In this document: positions 1 to 6,226 of the stretch, piece by piece | Layout of the letters: every line of letters begins with the position of its first letter | Numbering within the stretch: the first letter of the stretch is position 1 | NCBI GenBank assembly: GCA_002419145.1 | Contig: DIFN01000023.1 | Coordinates: 16,112-29,426, forward strand | Direction of reading: 5' to 3' | Length of the DNA stretch: 13,315 nucleotides | Source of the DNA: Mageeibacillus sp. UBA5747 | GTDB taxonomy: Bacteria; Bacillota; Clostridia; Saccharofermentanales; UBA5734 | Position numbers and translations under genes: made by a program | Notes under the pieces: model-generated | What the model was told of the DNA's origin: nothing | Database searches by the model: none | What the model saw: only the letters and a program-made list of their open reading frames with translations

Positions 1-1
1 A

Positions 2-50
2 CCCCTGACCCTTGATCCCCCTGACCCCCCTGACCCCTGACCCCAGACCC
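2..50 (-). repeat. C-rich repeat; putative G-quadruplex on minus strand
   Basis: The plus strand carries seven runs of three to six C (2-5, 9-11, 17-21, 25-30, 34-37, 41-44, 48-50) separated by 3-5 bases, mostly TGA. Read on the minus strand these are G tracts with short TCA loops, which meets the usual G3+N1-7 quadruplex pattern with tracts to spare. It lies just downstream of the minus-strand pseudouridine synthase gene, so it would be in the 3' part of that transcript if transcription continues. It could be a folded RNA or DNA element, or simply an expanded simple repeat. Folding is inferred, not shown. Confidence 0.6.
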
Positions 51-53
51 TGA

Positions 54-76
54 TGTGCCGCCTATGGTGTGCCGCC
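54..76. repeat. 9-bp direct repeat TGTGCCGCC, two copies
   Basis: TGTGCCGCC occurs at 54-62 and again at 68-76, a 14-bp period, immediately beside the C-rich repeat. It is non-coding, between the end of the pseudouridine synthase gene and the window edge. No function is evident. Confidence 0.6.
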
Positions 77-106
77 AGGTGATTTAGTTTTGAATGGCTT
101 TCGTTA

Positions 107-133
107 CCCCTTGTCAGGACCCCTTGTCAGGAC
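107..133. repeat. 13-bp tandem duplication across the rsuA stop codon
   Basis: CCCCTTGTCAGGAC occurs at 107-120 and at 120-133, i.e. a perfect two-copy tandem repeat with a 13-bp period. It covers the last codons and stop of the minus-strand pseudouridine synthase. The second copy shifts the frame so that the gene now ends at TGA (116-114). With one copy, translation would end at a TAA directly after the same PDKG residues, so the duplication adds one terminal residue (Ser) and changes the stop codon. Confidence 0.75.
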
Positions 134-857
134 TAAGGTCGACCAGCCGGTACAGCGTATCGATTTCCTCCCCGGTCAATTCACGCCATTGCCCCGGCAG
201 CAGCGCAGGGTCGAGTACCAAGCTGCCGACTGAGTGGCGATGCAGCCGGGTAACGGTCCGCCCGGTCGCCAGCATCATGCGTTTGACCTGGTGGTATTTC
301 CCCTCATGAAGGGTCAGGCTGGCTTTGTGGCTATCGAGTATTTCAAGTCTGGCTGGCTGGCACTGGAGGCCATCCGGCAAGATCAGGCCGTGAGCAAAAC
401 GTTCCGGATCAGCTGCCGTGAAGGCAGCTCCTTCGACGGTCAGCTCATATTTTTTCCAGACTTCCCAGTTTGGACTGGCCAGACGATGCCCCAAGGTCCC
501 GTCAGTGGTCAGGATCAAAAGTCCAGTGGTGTCCCGGTCGAGCCGACCGACAGGAAATAAGCCGCGCCGCCACAGCTGTTGCGGGACCAGGCTGGCAATG
601 GTCGGCAGATGCTTGTCATCCAGCGCTGTCACCAGGCCTGCTGGCTTGTGAAGCATCAGATGGATCTGGTGCCGCACCAGGATGCTTTGGCCATTGACAT
701 AGACAGCATCCGTCTGATCAGGTTGGACGCGATATCCCGGATCCCGCACAACCTGCCCGCAAACCGTCACCCGTCCCTTTTTCACCAGATCCCGGACTTC
801 GGTCCGCGAGCCTAGACCAGCATTGGCCAGGCAGCGATCAAGTCTCATTGATTCCAT
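114..857 (-). CDS. rsuA: 16S rRNA pseudouridine(516) synthase, RsuA family
   Basis: Isomerises a uridine in 16S rRNA (U516 in E. coli) to pseudouridine during small-subunit maturation in the cytoplasm. An N-terminal S4 RNA-binding domain (about residues 4-45, RLDRCLANAGLGSRTEV) is followed by the synthase domain. The catalytic motif PVGRLDRDTTGLL has its Asp at about residue 107, and the C-terminal EGKYHQVKRM and LHRHSVGSL motifs favour RsuA over RluB/RluE. About 247 residues, close to the family's 230-245. The ATG at 857 is chosen because GGGG lies 8 nt upstream. A GTG at 866 and an ATG at 848 (which places the Asp at 104, near E. coli D102) are alternatives. It is divergent from the Smr gene. 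The last codons lie in a 13-bp tandem duplication. Confidence 0.9.
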   Translation of the reverse strand: MESMRLDRCLANAGLGSRTEVRDLVKKGRVTVCGQVVRDPGYRVQPDQTDAVYVNGQSILVRHQIHLMLHKPAGLVTALDDKHLPTIASLVPQQLWRRGLFPVGRLDRDTTGLLILTTDGTLGHRLASPNWEVWKKYELTVEGAAFTAADPERFAHGLILPDGLQCQPARLEILDSHKASLTLHEGKYHQVKRMMLATGRTVTRLHRHSVGSLVLDPALLPGQWRELTGEEIDTLYRLVDLSPDKGS

Positions 858-876
858 GCTGTACACCCCACTTTAG

Positions 877-885
877 TGTTACAAT
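877..885 (+). promoter_or_regulatory. Extended -10 promoter of the Smr gene
   Basis: TGTTACAAT fits an extended -10 (TGn followed by TACAAT at 880-885) about 40 bp before the Smr start. The matching -35 position (about 857-862) is poor, as is common for extended -10 promoters. The promoter lies inside the short divergent gap to rsuA. A TTGACA on the minus strand at 909-904 could be the -35 of the rsuA promoter, but I see no convincing -10 at the right spacing. Confidence 0.4.
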
Positions 886-927
886 GGTTGTATCGGTTAT
901 TTTTGTCAAGGAGGACTACCCCCATAC

Positions 928-1272
928 ATGGCAGCTAACATCATCAATCTCGAGAAGGACATGCCAACTGTTGAAGCCGCCTTGATGCGACTGCGCTTGG
1001 AGTTATCAACGCTGCGCCGCACTGGAATTACCACGATCAAGATCATCCACGGCTACGGCTCATCTGGTACCGGCGGGGCCATCCGTACTGCGACCCGCCA
1101 GTTTTTGAGCGAGCAGCTCAAGGAGGGTAAGATCAAGGCCTACTGCGCCGGCGAGGCTTTCAGCCCATTTGAGAATTCAGGCCGCAACATCGTTCATCTG
1201 GCCCCTTCCCTGCGTAAGGATACCGACTGGGGTACTCGCAACGATGGTGTGACCCTCGTCGTTTTGCGATGA
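928..1272 (+). CDS. Small stand-alone Smr-domain protein
   Basis: A 114-residue cytosolic protein made almost entirely of a Smr (small MutS-related) domain. Smr domains bind and often nick branched DNA or cleave RNA. Seen here: a helix with PTVEAALMRL (13-22), a strand plus the hallmark loop HGYGSSGTGG (41-50), then a helix, and the closing DGVTLVVL strand typical of the family. The usual N-terminal LDxH motif (LDLHG) is not present: INLEKDM stands in its place, so classical nuclease activity is uncertain. AAGGAGGA at 908-915 supports the ATG at 928. There is no MutS2 ATPase part, so it is not a MutS2 fragment by size or start. Monocistronic or leading into pstB; the 151-bp gap and a separate promoter favour the former. 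Confidence 0.75.
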   Translation: MAANIINLEKDMPTVEAALMRLRLELSTLRRTGITTIKIIHGYGSSGTGGAIRTATRQFLSEQLKEGKIKAYCAGEAFSPFENSGRNIVHLAPSLRKDTDWGTRNDGVTLVVLR

Positions 1273-1309
1273 CAACACCAGATGACACGAGCAGGCGGAT
1301 TGATTTTAC

Positions 1310-1342
1310 CTGTTCCTTACATAATCATAATCTGATCCTAAA
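1310..1342 (+). promoter_or_regulatory. Candidate Pho box (three 11-bp units) upstream of pstB
   Basis: Three consecutive 11-bp units begin CTGTTCC (1310), ATAATCA (1321) and CTGATCC (1332), each followed by four mainly A/T bases (TTAC, TAAT, TAAA). The known PhoB site is built from 7-bp CTGTCAT-like elements separated by 4-bp A/T-rich spacers. The first and third units match it in 5 of 7 (CTGTTCC) and 4 of 7 (CTGATCC) positions; the middle unit is poor. A TATCAT -10 lies downstream at the distance where the box would cover the -35. The assignment is inferred from spacing and location before a Pho operon. Confidence 0.4.
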
Positions 1343-1352
1343 CCCCGGTTGT

Positions 1353-1358
1353 TATCAT
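1353..1358 (+). promoter_or_regulatory. -10 element (TATCAT) of the pstB-phoU operon
   Basis: TATCAT matches the TATAAT consensus in five of six positions. The -35 region at 17-bp spacing (1330-1335) is poor by itself and overlaps the third unit of the candidate Pho box, as expected for an activator-dependent promoter. This would place the transcript start near 1365, giving a leader of about 60 nt before the pstB start. Confidence 0.35.
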
Positions 1359-1423
1359 CGAAGAAAAGACTTCTGACCTAGATGACGCCGGTGTTTTCAT
1401 TTCCGGCAGGGAGAATGCCAGTA

Positions 1424-2194
1424 ATGGACCGGAATTCTGCACACACCATTGTTTCTACCCGTAACCTAGATCTGTACTATGGGACCTTCCAGGCTTTGAA
1501 GCAAATTTCCCTGGACATAACCGAGCAGAGAATCACGGCTCTGATCGGTCCTTCAGGCTGTGGCAAGTCCACCTTTTTAAAGACGATCAACCGCATGAAT
1601 GACCTGGTGCCGGGCGTTCAGATCACCGGCGATGTTTTTGTGGATGGTGACAATATTTACTCACCGGAATCAGATGTCAATTTGTTGCGCAAAAAAGTCG
1701 GCATGGTGTTCCAGAAACCCAATCCGTTCCCGATGTCGATCTATGACAACATCGCTTATGGTCCCCGGATTCATGGCCTTTCTAACCGCCGGGAGCTGGA
1801 TGAGATCGTCGAGAAGAGCCTCAAGGATGCCGCCCTCTGGAATGAGGTCAAAGATCGCCTGAAGAAGAGTGCGCTCGGTTTATCCGGTGGCCAGCAGCAA
1901 CGCTTGTGTATTGCCCGGGCGCTGGCGGTCGAGCCCGAGATCCTCCTAATGGATGAGTCGACCAGCGCCCTCGATCCCGCTTCGACAGCAAAGATCGAAG
2001 ACCTGATGACCGAACTGAAGCAAAACTACACCATCATCATCGTCACCCATAATATGCAGCAGGCCGCCCGGATCAGTGACTGGACCGCATTTTTCATGTT
2101 AGGCGAAGTGATCGAGTATAATGACACCAATGGCATTTTCAACCATCCCCAGAACAAGAGAACAGAAGACTACGTTACCGGCCGGTTTGGCTGA
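1424..2194 (+). CDS. pstB: Phosphate ABC transporter ATP-binding protein PstB
   Basis: ATPase of the high-affinity phosphate importer, acting on the inner membrane face with PstA/PstC. The 256 residues from this start equal the family's usual length. Visible in order: Walker A GPSGCGKST (42-50), Q-loop in FQKPNPFPMSIYDN (Q97), signature LSGGQQQR (153-160), Walker B ILLMDEST (D177, E178) and the H-loop His209. The QKPNPFP stretch and the C-terminal TEDYVTGRFG are typical of PstB rather than other ABC ATPases. The reading frame is open from an ATG at 1382, but AGGGAG at 1408-1413 lies correctly before 1424 and the earlier ATGs lack a suitable RBS. First gene of the Pho operon; its permease and binding-protein genes are not adjacent. 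Confidence 0.95.
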   Translation: MDRNSAHTIVSTRNLDLYYGTFQALKQISLDITEQRITALIGPSGCGKSTFLKTINRMNDLVPGVQITGDVFVDGDNIYSPESDVNLLRKKVGMVFQKPNPFPMSIYDNIAYGPRIHGLSNRRELDEIVEKSLKDAALWNEVKDRLKKSALGLSGGQQQRLCIARALAVEPEILLMDESTSALDPASTAKIEDLMTELKQNYTIIIVTHNMQQAARISDWTAFFMLGEVIEYNDTNGIFNHPQNKRTEDYVTGRFG

Positions 2195-2213
2195 TCAGGA
2201 GGCATGACGACCC

Positions 2214-2873
2214 ATGGTTCGAATTGAGTTTGAAAAAGAATTATCCAATTTGCATCAGGAGATCATCCGGATGGGCGCCTATGTGGAGCAGGCAATCAAC
2301 GAGGCTGTCCAGGCCTTGACGGATCTTGATTCTGATCGTGCGGAGAAGGTCATTGCCAACGATGACGTCATCGACGAGATGGAACGTCAGATCGACCGCA
2401 GCTGCGTCGAAATCATCGCCCGCCAGCAGCCGGTTGCCCGCGATTTGCGCGACCTGACCTCGACTCTGAAACTGATCACGGATCTGGAGCGGATTGCCGA
2501 CCATGCCAGTGACATCAGTGAGCGGATCGTCGCGATCAATGCCCTCCCCAACCGGATCGTTGTCCCGCATGACATCATCACGATCGCCGATGTCTCCAAG
2601 CAGATGTTGCGCGGAGCCCTCGATGCCTATGTCACCCGCAACGAAGCCGCAGCCAGCGAGGTCATCCGGATGGATGACCGGGTCGATGAGCTCTACAGCA
2701 AGCTCAAGAAATACCTGATCCACCTGATGGCAGTGGATTCGGAGAATGTCGAGCAGCTGGTTGAGCTGCTCATGATTTGCAAATATTTCGAACGGATTTC
2801 TGACCATGCCCAGAATGTCGCGGAATGGGTGCTGTTTTTCATCAAGGGCCGGCATATGAATTACAATGACTGA
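2214..2873 (+). CDS. phoU: Phosphate transport/signalling regulator PhoU
   Basis: PhoU links the Pst transporter to the PhoR kinase and represses Pho signalling when phosphate is plentiful. The 219-residue all-helical protein shows the two tandem PhoU domains: the first with DRAEKVIANDDVIDEMERQID and RDLRDLTSTLKLITDLERIADHASDISERI, the second with VIRMDDRVDELYSKL and CKYFERISDHAQNVAEWVLFF. The two E/DRI(A/S)DHA motifs are the metal-binding signature. AGGAGG at 2197-2202 supports the ATG at 2214. It starts 19 bp after pstB and its stop overlaps the next gene's start by 8 nt, so translation is probably coupled. Confidence 0.95.
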   Translation: MVRIEFEKELSNLHQEIIRMGAYVEQAINEAVQALTDLDSDRAEKVIANDDVIDEMERQIDRSCVEIIARQQPVARDLRDLTSTLKLITDLERIADHASDISERIVAINALPNRIVVPHDIITIADVSKQMLRGALDAYVTRNEAAASEVIRMDDRVDELYSKLKKYLIHLMAVDSENVEQLVELLMICKYFERISDHAQNVAEWVLFFIKGRHMNYND

Positions 2874-3642
2874 GGAATCACCACGGCCCCTCGTCGTGCT
2901 TGTTGAGGACGACGCAGGCATCGCTGAAATGATCGAATTTAACCTGCAAAACGAAGGCTATGCCACACGCAGTTATCGCGATGGTAAAAGTCTTTTTGCC
3001 GACTTGGGCAATATCTTGCCAGTCGCTTTGTTCATTCTGGACCTGATGCTGCCGGACATGGATGGTTTTGAGATCTGTGCCCGTCTGCGCCGGTCCGAAG
3101 ACATGGACTGGATTCCGATCCTGATGCTGACTGCCCGCAGTGCCGAGTCTGACAAGGTTCGCGGGCTGGAGGCCGGCGCGGATGATTACCTGACCAAACC
3201 CTTTGGCATCCGGGAATTCCTGGCCCGTGTCCAGGCCCTGATCCGCCGCTACAGGAAGCTTAGTTCCATGCGGGATCCTGAGCAGCGCGAGCATCTGGCA
3301 GCGGAACCTGAACCGCGCCCCACAGTCGTGACGACGGCCGAACGCATCAGCAGTGGTCCCATCCTTCTCGATGACACCCGCCACCGAATCTACCGGGACG
3401 GGCAAGAGCTCGAGATGACCCACCGTGAATACGAATTGCTCAAATTCCTTATGCTCCACCGCGGTGTGGCTTACAGCCGCGACGACCTGCTCAATTATGT
3501 CTGGGGCTATGAATATTCCGGAGAAACCCGGACGGTTGATGTCCACATCCGGCAGCTCCGGCGTAAAATTGAAGAAGATGACGCCAACCCGCAGCTGATC
3601 GAGACTGTGCGCGGGCGGGGTTACCGTTTCCGCGAAGACTGA
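2866..3642 (+). CDS. phoB: Phosphate regulon response regulator, PhoB/PhoP type (OmpR family)
   Basis: DNA-binding response regulator expected to control Pho genes after phosphorylation by the adjacent kinase. Receiver domain about 9-125: acidic pocket E14-D15-D16, phospho-acceptor D59 (ILDLMLPDMDG), T89 and K111 (TKPFG). Winged-helix output domain about 160-258, with the HREYELLKFL, RTVDVHIRQLRRKIE and VRGRGYRF segments of the OmpR family. At 258 residues it is some 25-30 longer than usual, because the linker (about 122-157, rich in charged residues and Pro) is long. The start overlaps the end of phoU, with no clear own RBS, consistent with coupled translation. Firmicutes usually name this gene phoP. 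Confidence 0.9.
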   Translation: MTEESPRPLVVLVEDDAGIAEMIEFNLQNEGYATRSYRDGKSLFADLGNILPVALFILDLMLPDMDGFEICARLRRSEDMDWIPILMLTARSAESDKVRGLEAGADDYLTKPFGIREFLARVQALIRRYRKLSSMRDPEQREHLAAEPEPRPTVVTTAERISSGPILLDDTRHRIYRDGQELEMTHREYELLKFLMLHRGVAYSRDDLLNYVWGYEYSGETRTVDVHIRQLRRKIEEDDANPQLIETVRGRGYRFRED

Positions 3643-3650
3643 GGTAAGAC

Positions 3651-5402
3651 ATGCTCAGAAGGATTTATGTCCTGATCCTGGCTGTTGTGGTGGTTGCGAT
3701 TGTTGCATCTGGCGCATCGGCTTTTTTTGTGATCAAATCCTACCACAGCGAGGTCAGCCAGGAATATCTGCTCAATGCAGCCCAGCTGATTGAGCAGCGT
3801 CTGAGCGCAGGCGATCCTTATGAACAGGCTGTTAAGGACATCAGCTCAGTGTTCAAGCGCGATGGCGAAATGATCCGAGTCACGCTTATCCAGCCTGATG
3901 GCACGGTTGTTTTTGACAATTTCAGTGACAGCACACACATGGAGAATCATCTCTACCGACCGGAAATCAAGGCTGCCTTGCAAAGCCAGGGGGTCGGATT
4001 TACCAGTCGCACCAGTGAAACTCTTGGTCAGGCGATGCTTTATCTGGCTATCTATGATCCTGAACTGAATCTGGTGGTCCGGACGTCCATTCCCTATGAC
4101 ATAGAGCGATCGGGCTATCTGGACCTTCTGACGACGCTTCTGATTGTGGCAAGCCTTTCCCTGGTGGCCCTGCTCGTGATTGGCTACCTGGCCTTGCGCC
4201 AGATCACGCGCCCACTCGTTGAACTCAAGCAGGCTGCCAACCAGGTCCAGCAAGGAGATTACCAGATCCGCGTCGGATCCTTGCTCGATGACAAAAGTGA
4301 GCTGACTGACCTCGGCAATGCCTTCAATGCCATGGCCAAACAGCTCTCCCAGACCATCAAGGCGCTGGAGGAACGCAACATGCGCCTGGATGTGATCCTC
4401 AATTCGCTGGTAGTCCCGCTGATTGTAGCCGCACAGTCGCATGATGTAATATTCGTCAACCGAACCGCCCAGGATTTGTTTGACCGACATTTGGATCCGG
4501 AGCAGGCTCGTTTCCCGCTGGTTTTGGTTACCCATCATGCTCAGACCGAGCTTCTGATCGACCTGTGTCTCCAGAACAACAGCCCCGTCAGCCGCGAGTT
4601 GACCATCACCACCGTGCGTGGACCACGCGATTTCCAAGTGACTGCATCGCCCATCCGCTACACCAACCAGGATAACGTGATCCTGACTTTTCTCGACATC
4701 AGCCAGAGCCGCCAGCTGCAGCGTCTCCGGAGCGAGTTTGTTGCCAATGTCACCCATGAGCTCAAAACGCCCCTGACCTCGATCCGCGGCTTTATCGAGA
4801 CCTTGCGCCATGGGGCGATCGACAATCCAGCCGTGGCTCGCCGTTTCCTCGACATCATCGACATTGAGGCCGAACGTCTGCATCAGCTGATCAGCGACAT
4901 CTTGGCTCTGTCGGAAATCGAAGAACTCAAGGAAGACAAAGACCGGCAAACGTTTGACTTGCACGCCCTGATTGATGATGTCGTTGTGCTGCTCGATGAC
5001 ATGGCCAGCAGCCGCAAGATCAGTTTGGTGCCGGAAACGGATGAATCTGCCCTGATGGTTTCGGCTAACCCGCACCGGATCAAGCAGATCCTGATCAATC
5101 TGATCGAAAATGCGATCAAGTACAACCGGGATGGTGGCCGGGTGGAAATCTGCACCAGAAGGCTTGCAAACGGAAAACTTGAGCTCCGGGTCAGCGACAC
5201 AGGCCCAGGCATCGCACCGGAAAACCAGGAACGGATCTTTGAACGTTTCTACCGGGTCGACACCAGTCGGTCACGCGAGCTCGGCGGCACGGGCCTGGGC
5301 TTGTCTATTGTCAAACATATCGCCCAGCTCTATGGCGGAACAGCCCGGGTTGAGAGTAAAATAGGCCAGGGGGCGACGTTCATCGTCGAACTTGCGATTT
5401 AA
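3651..5402 (+). CDS. phoR: Phosphate regulon sensor histidine kinase PhoR
   Basis: Membrane sensor kinase partner of the preceding regulator. The 583 residues show: TM1 about 5-28; an extracytoplasmic sensor about 30-155; TM2 about 157-182; HAMP about 183-236; a PAS domain about 245-350 (VILNSLVVPLIVAAQSHDVIFVN); HisKA with phospho-acceptor His369 in NVTHELKTPLTSIRGF; and an ATPase domain with N487 (LIENAIKYN), DTGPG (516-520), FERFYRVD and GGTGLGLSIVK (545-555). The architecture with a full extracytoplasmic domain is the Gram-positive PhoR type, unlike the short enterobacterial one. GAGGT at 3641-3645 precedes the ATG, which lies 8 bp after the regulator's stop. Confidence 0.92.
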   Translation: MLRRIYVLILAVVVVAIVASGASAFFVIKSYHSEVSQEYLLNAAQLIEQRLSAGDPYEQAVKDISSVFKRDGEMIRVTLIQPDGTVVFDNFSDSTHMENHLYRPEIKAALQSQGVGFTSRTSETLGQAMLYLAIYDPELNLVVRTSIPYDIERSGYLDLLTTLLIVASLSLVALLVIGYLALRQITRPLVELKQAANQVQQGDYQIRVGSLLDDKSELTDLGNAFNAMAKQLSQTIKALEERNMRLDVILNSLVVPLIVAAQSHDVIFVNRTAQDLFDRHLDPEQARFPLVLVTHHAQTELLIDLCLQNNSPVSRELTITTVRGPRDFQVTASPIRYTNQDNVILTFLDISQSRQLQRLRSEFVANVTHELKTPLTSIRGFIETLRHGAIDNPAVARRFLDIIDIEAERLHQLISDILALSEIEELKEDKDRQTFDLHALIDDVVVLLDDMASSRKISLVPETDESALMVSANPHRIKQILINLIENAIKYNRDGGRVEICTRRLANGKLELRVSDTGPGIAPENQERIFERFYRVDTSRSRELGGTGLGLSIVKHIAQLYGGTARVESKIGQGATFIVELAI

Positions 5403-5423
5403 AAGCCCGGAGGCCATGATCTT

Positions 5424-6056
5424 ATGACCTGTCCCAACTCATCCCGTTCCCTGCCGCCAGCCTGGCAGCACTTTGTCGAGCAGTGCCAGAATTGTCGCCA
5501 GTGCAGTCTGGGTCAGACCAGGAAACAGGCGGTTATCTGGCGTGGGTCCTTGTCAGCGCCCCTGATGTTCATCGGCGAAGGACCTGGTGCCGAAGAAGAC
5601 GCCCGTGGTGAACCTTTTGTTGGTGCTGCCGGCCGGCTTCTGGACTTGCTGCTGACTGCCTACGGACTCGACGAGTCGGTTTATCATATCGGCAATATTG
5701 TCAAATGTCGTCCGCCGGAAAACCGTGTGCCGACGGAAGCTGAAGCGCGGGCTTGCCGGCCTTTGCTGGCGCGCCAGTTCAATCTGGTCAAGCCCAAAAT
5801 CATTGTCTTGCTGGGTGCGACAGCCTTCAAATATTTTACTGGCAGCACCGAAGGCATCAGCAAGGTGCGAGGTCAGTGGATCGAGAAAAATGGCTACCTG
5901 ATCCTGCCGACCTTCCATCCTGCTTTCATCCTGCGCAACAACCGCGAGCGGATCCGCCTCTGGGAGGATATCGGCCAGGTGCGGGGAAAACTCGAGGCGC
6001 TGGGTTATTTACAAAAGCTCGTCTGCCAGCCGGACATGCCGGCTGGGCGTCGCTGA
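5424..6056 (+). CDS. udg: Family 4 uracil-DNA glycosylase (4Fe-4S)
   Basis: Removes uracil from DNA, starting base-excision repair of deaminated cytosine. The 210-residue protein has the family motif GEGPGAEEDARGEPFVGAAG (51-70), NIVKCRPPENR (91-101) and the FHPAFILRN motif with His165. Cys24, Cys27, Cys95 and Cys111 sit where the family's 4Fe-4S cluster ligands are expected. GGAGG at 5408-5412 supports the ATG at 5424. It follows phoR by 21 bp, so it is probably the last gene of the Pho operon; the functional link is unclear. An 8-bp hairpin sits in its last codons. The family is well recognised and is distinct from the related SPO1-polymerase-like family 5 proteins. Confidence 0.92.
   Translation: MTCPNSSRSLPPAWQHFVEQCQNCRQCSLGQTRKQAVIWRGSLSAPLMFIGEGPGAEEDARGEPFVGAAGRLLDLLLTAYGLDESVYHIGNIVKCRPPENRVPTEAEARACRPLLARQFNLVKPKIIVLLGATAFKYFTGSTEGISKVRGQWIEKNGYLILPTFHPAFILRNNRERIRLWEDIGQVRGKLEALGYLQKLVCQPDMPAGRR
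6026..6046. repeat. GC-rich perfect hairpin at the end of udg
   Basis: CCAGCCGG (6026-6033) and CCGGCTGG (6039-6046) form a perfect 8-bp stem with a 5-nt loop, ending 8 bp before the udg stop codon. No T-tract follows directly, so it is not a canonical intrinsic terminator. It could still protect the 3' end or help to end the operon transcript. A weak AAAAC/GTTTT stem followed by Ts lies about 50 bp downstream (about 6095-6108). Confidence 0.55.
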
Positions 6057-6123
6057 GGACCGATCAACCTGTCCTGCGCCCGGGATTCGTATAAAACCAG
6101 CGTTTTTTCAGACTGTTTTCATC

Positions 6124-6145
6124 TAACCATCACATAACCGGGTTA
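6124..6145. promoter_or_regulatory. Candidate operator: TAACC repeat and palindrome
   Basis: TAACC occurs at 6124-6128 and 6135-6139, exactly 11 bp apart, the spacing used by OmpR-family regulators. The second copy is also half of the palindrome TAACC-G-GGTTA (6135-6145). It lies about 80 bp upstream of an OmpR-family regulator gene, so autoregulation is possible. The rest of the 170-bp gap (6057-6226) has no promoter I can call with confidence. Confidence 0.3.
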
Positions 6146-6226
6146 GTGTAGACCCTGAGGGTATGCCCTATGAGCTTCAGGCTTGACCATGGGGCGTGAG
6201 CATAAAGCAGGAGGACTTGAGCAATC

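Noticed and set aside
1..80. CRISPR array or mobile-element end at the left edge
   Set aside because: The repeats are short, irregular and without spacers of constant length or terminal inverted repeats. They are simple-sequence repeats.
848..885. Sigma-A promoter with -35 TTGATT at 848-853 for the Smr gene
   Set aside because: The distance to the TACAAT -10 is 26 bp, far too long. The extended -10 alone is the better explanation.
1300..1331. TTGATT (1300-1305) with CATAAT (1320 or 1326) as the pstB promoter
   Set aside because: Spacers of 14 and 20 bp are both outside the usual range. TATCAT at 1353 with the repeat units fits better.
1382..1423. Earlier in-frame ATGs of pstB at 1382 and 1415
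   Set aside because: The first has no RBS, the second is only 1-2 nt from AGGGAG. The start at 1424 gives the standard PstB length.
2241..3546. Long minus-strand frames opposite phoU (2241-2921) and the regulator (2878-3546)
   Set aside because: They have no domains and lie opposite well-recognised genes.
3846..5075. 409-codon open frame on the minus strand opposite phoR
   Set aside because: The plus strand encodes a complete PhoR with all kinase motifs. The antisense frame has no recognisable domain and arises from the codon bias of the real gene.
6095..6108. Intrinsic terminator after udg
   Set aside because: The AAAAC/GTTTT stem is short and A/T-only apart from one pair, so it is too weak to call, although Ts follow.
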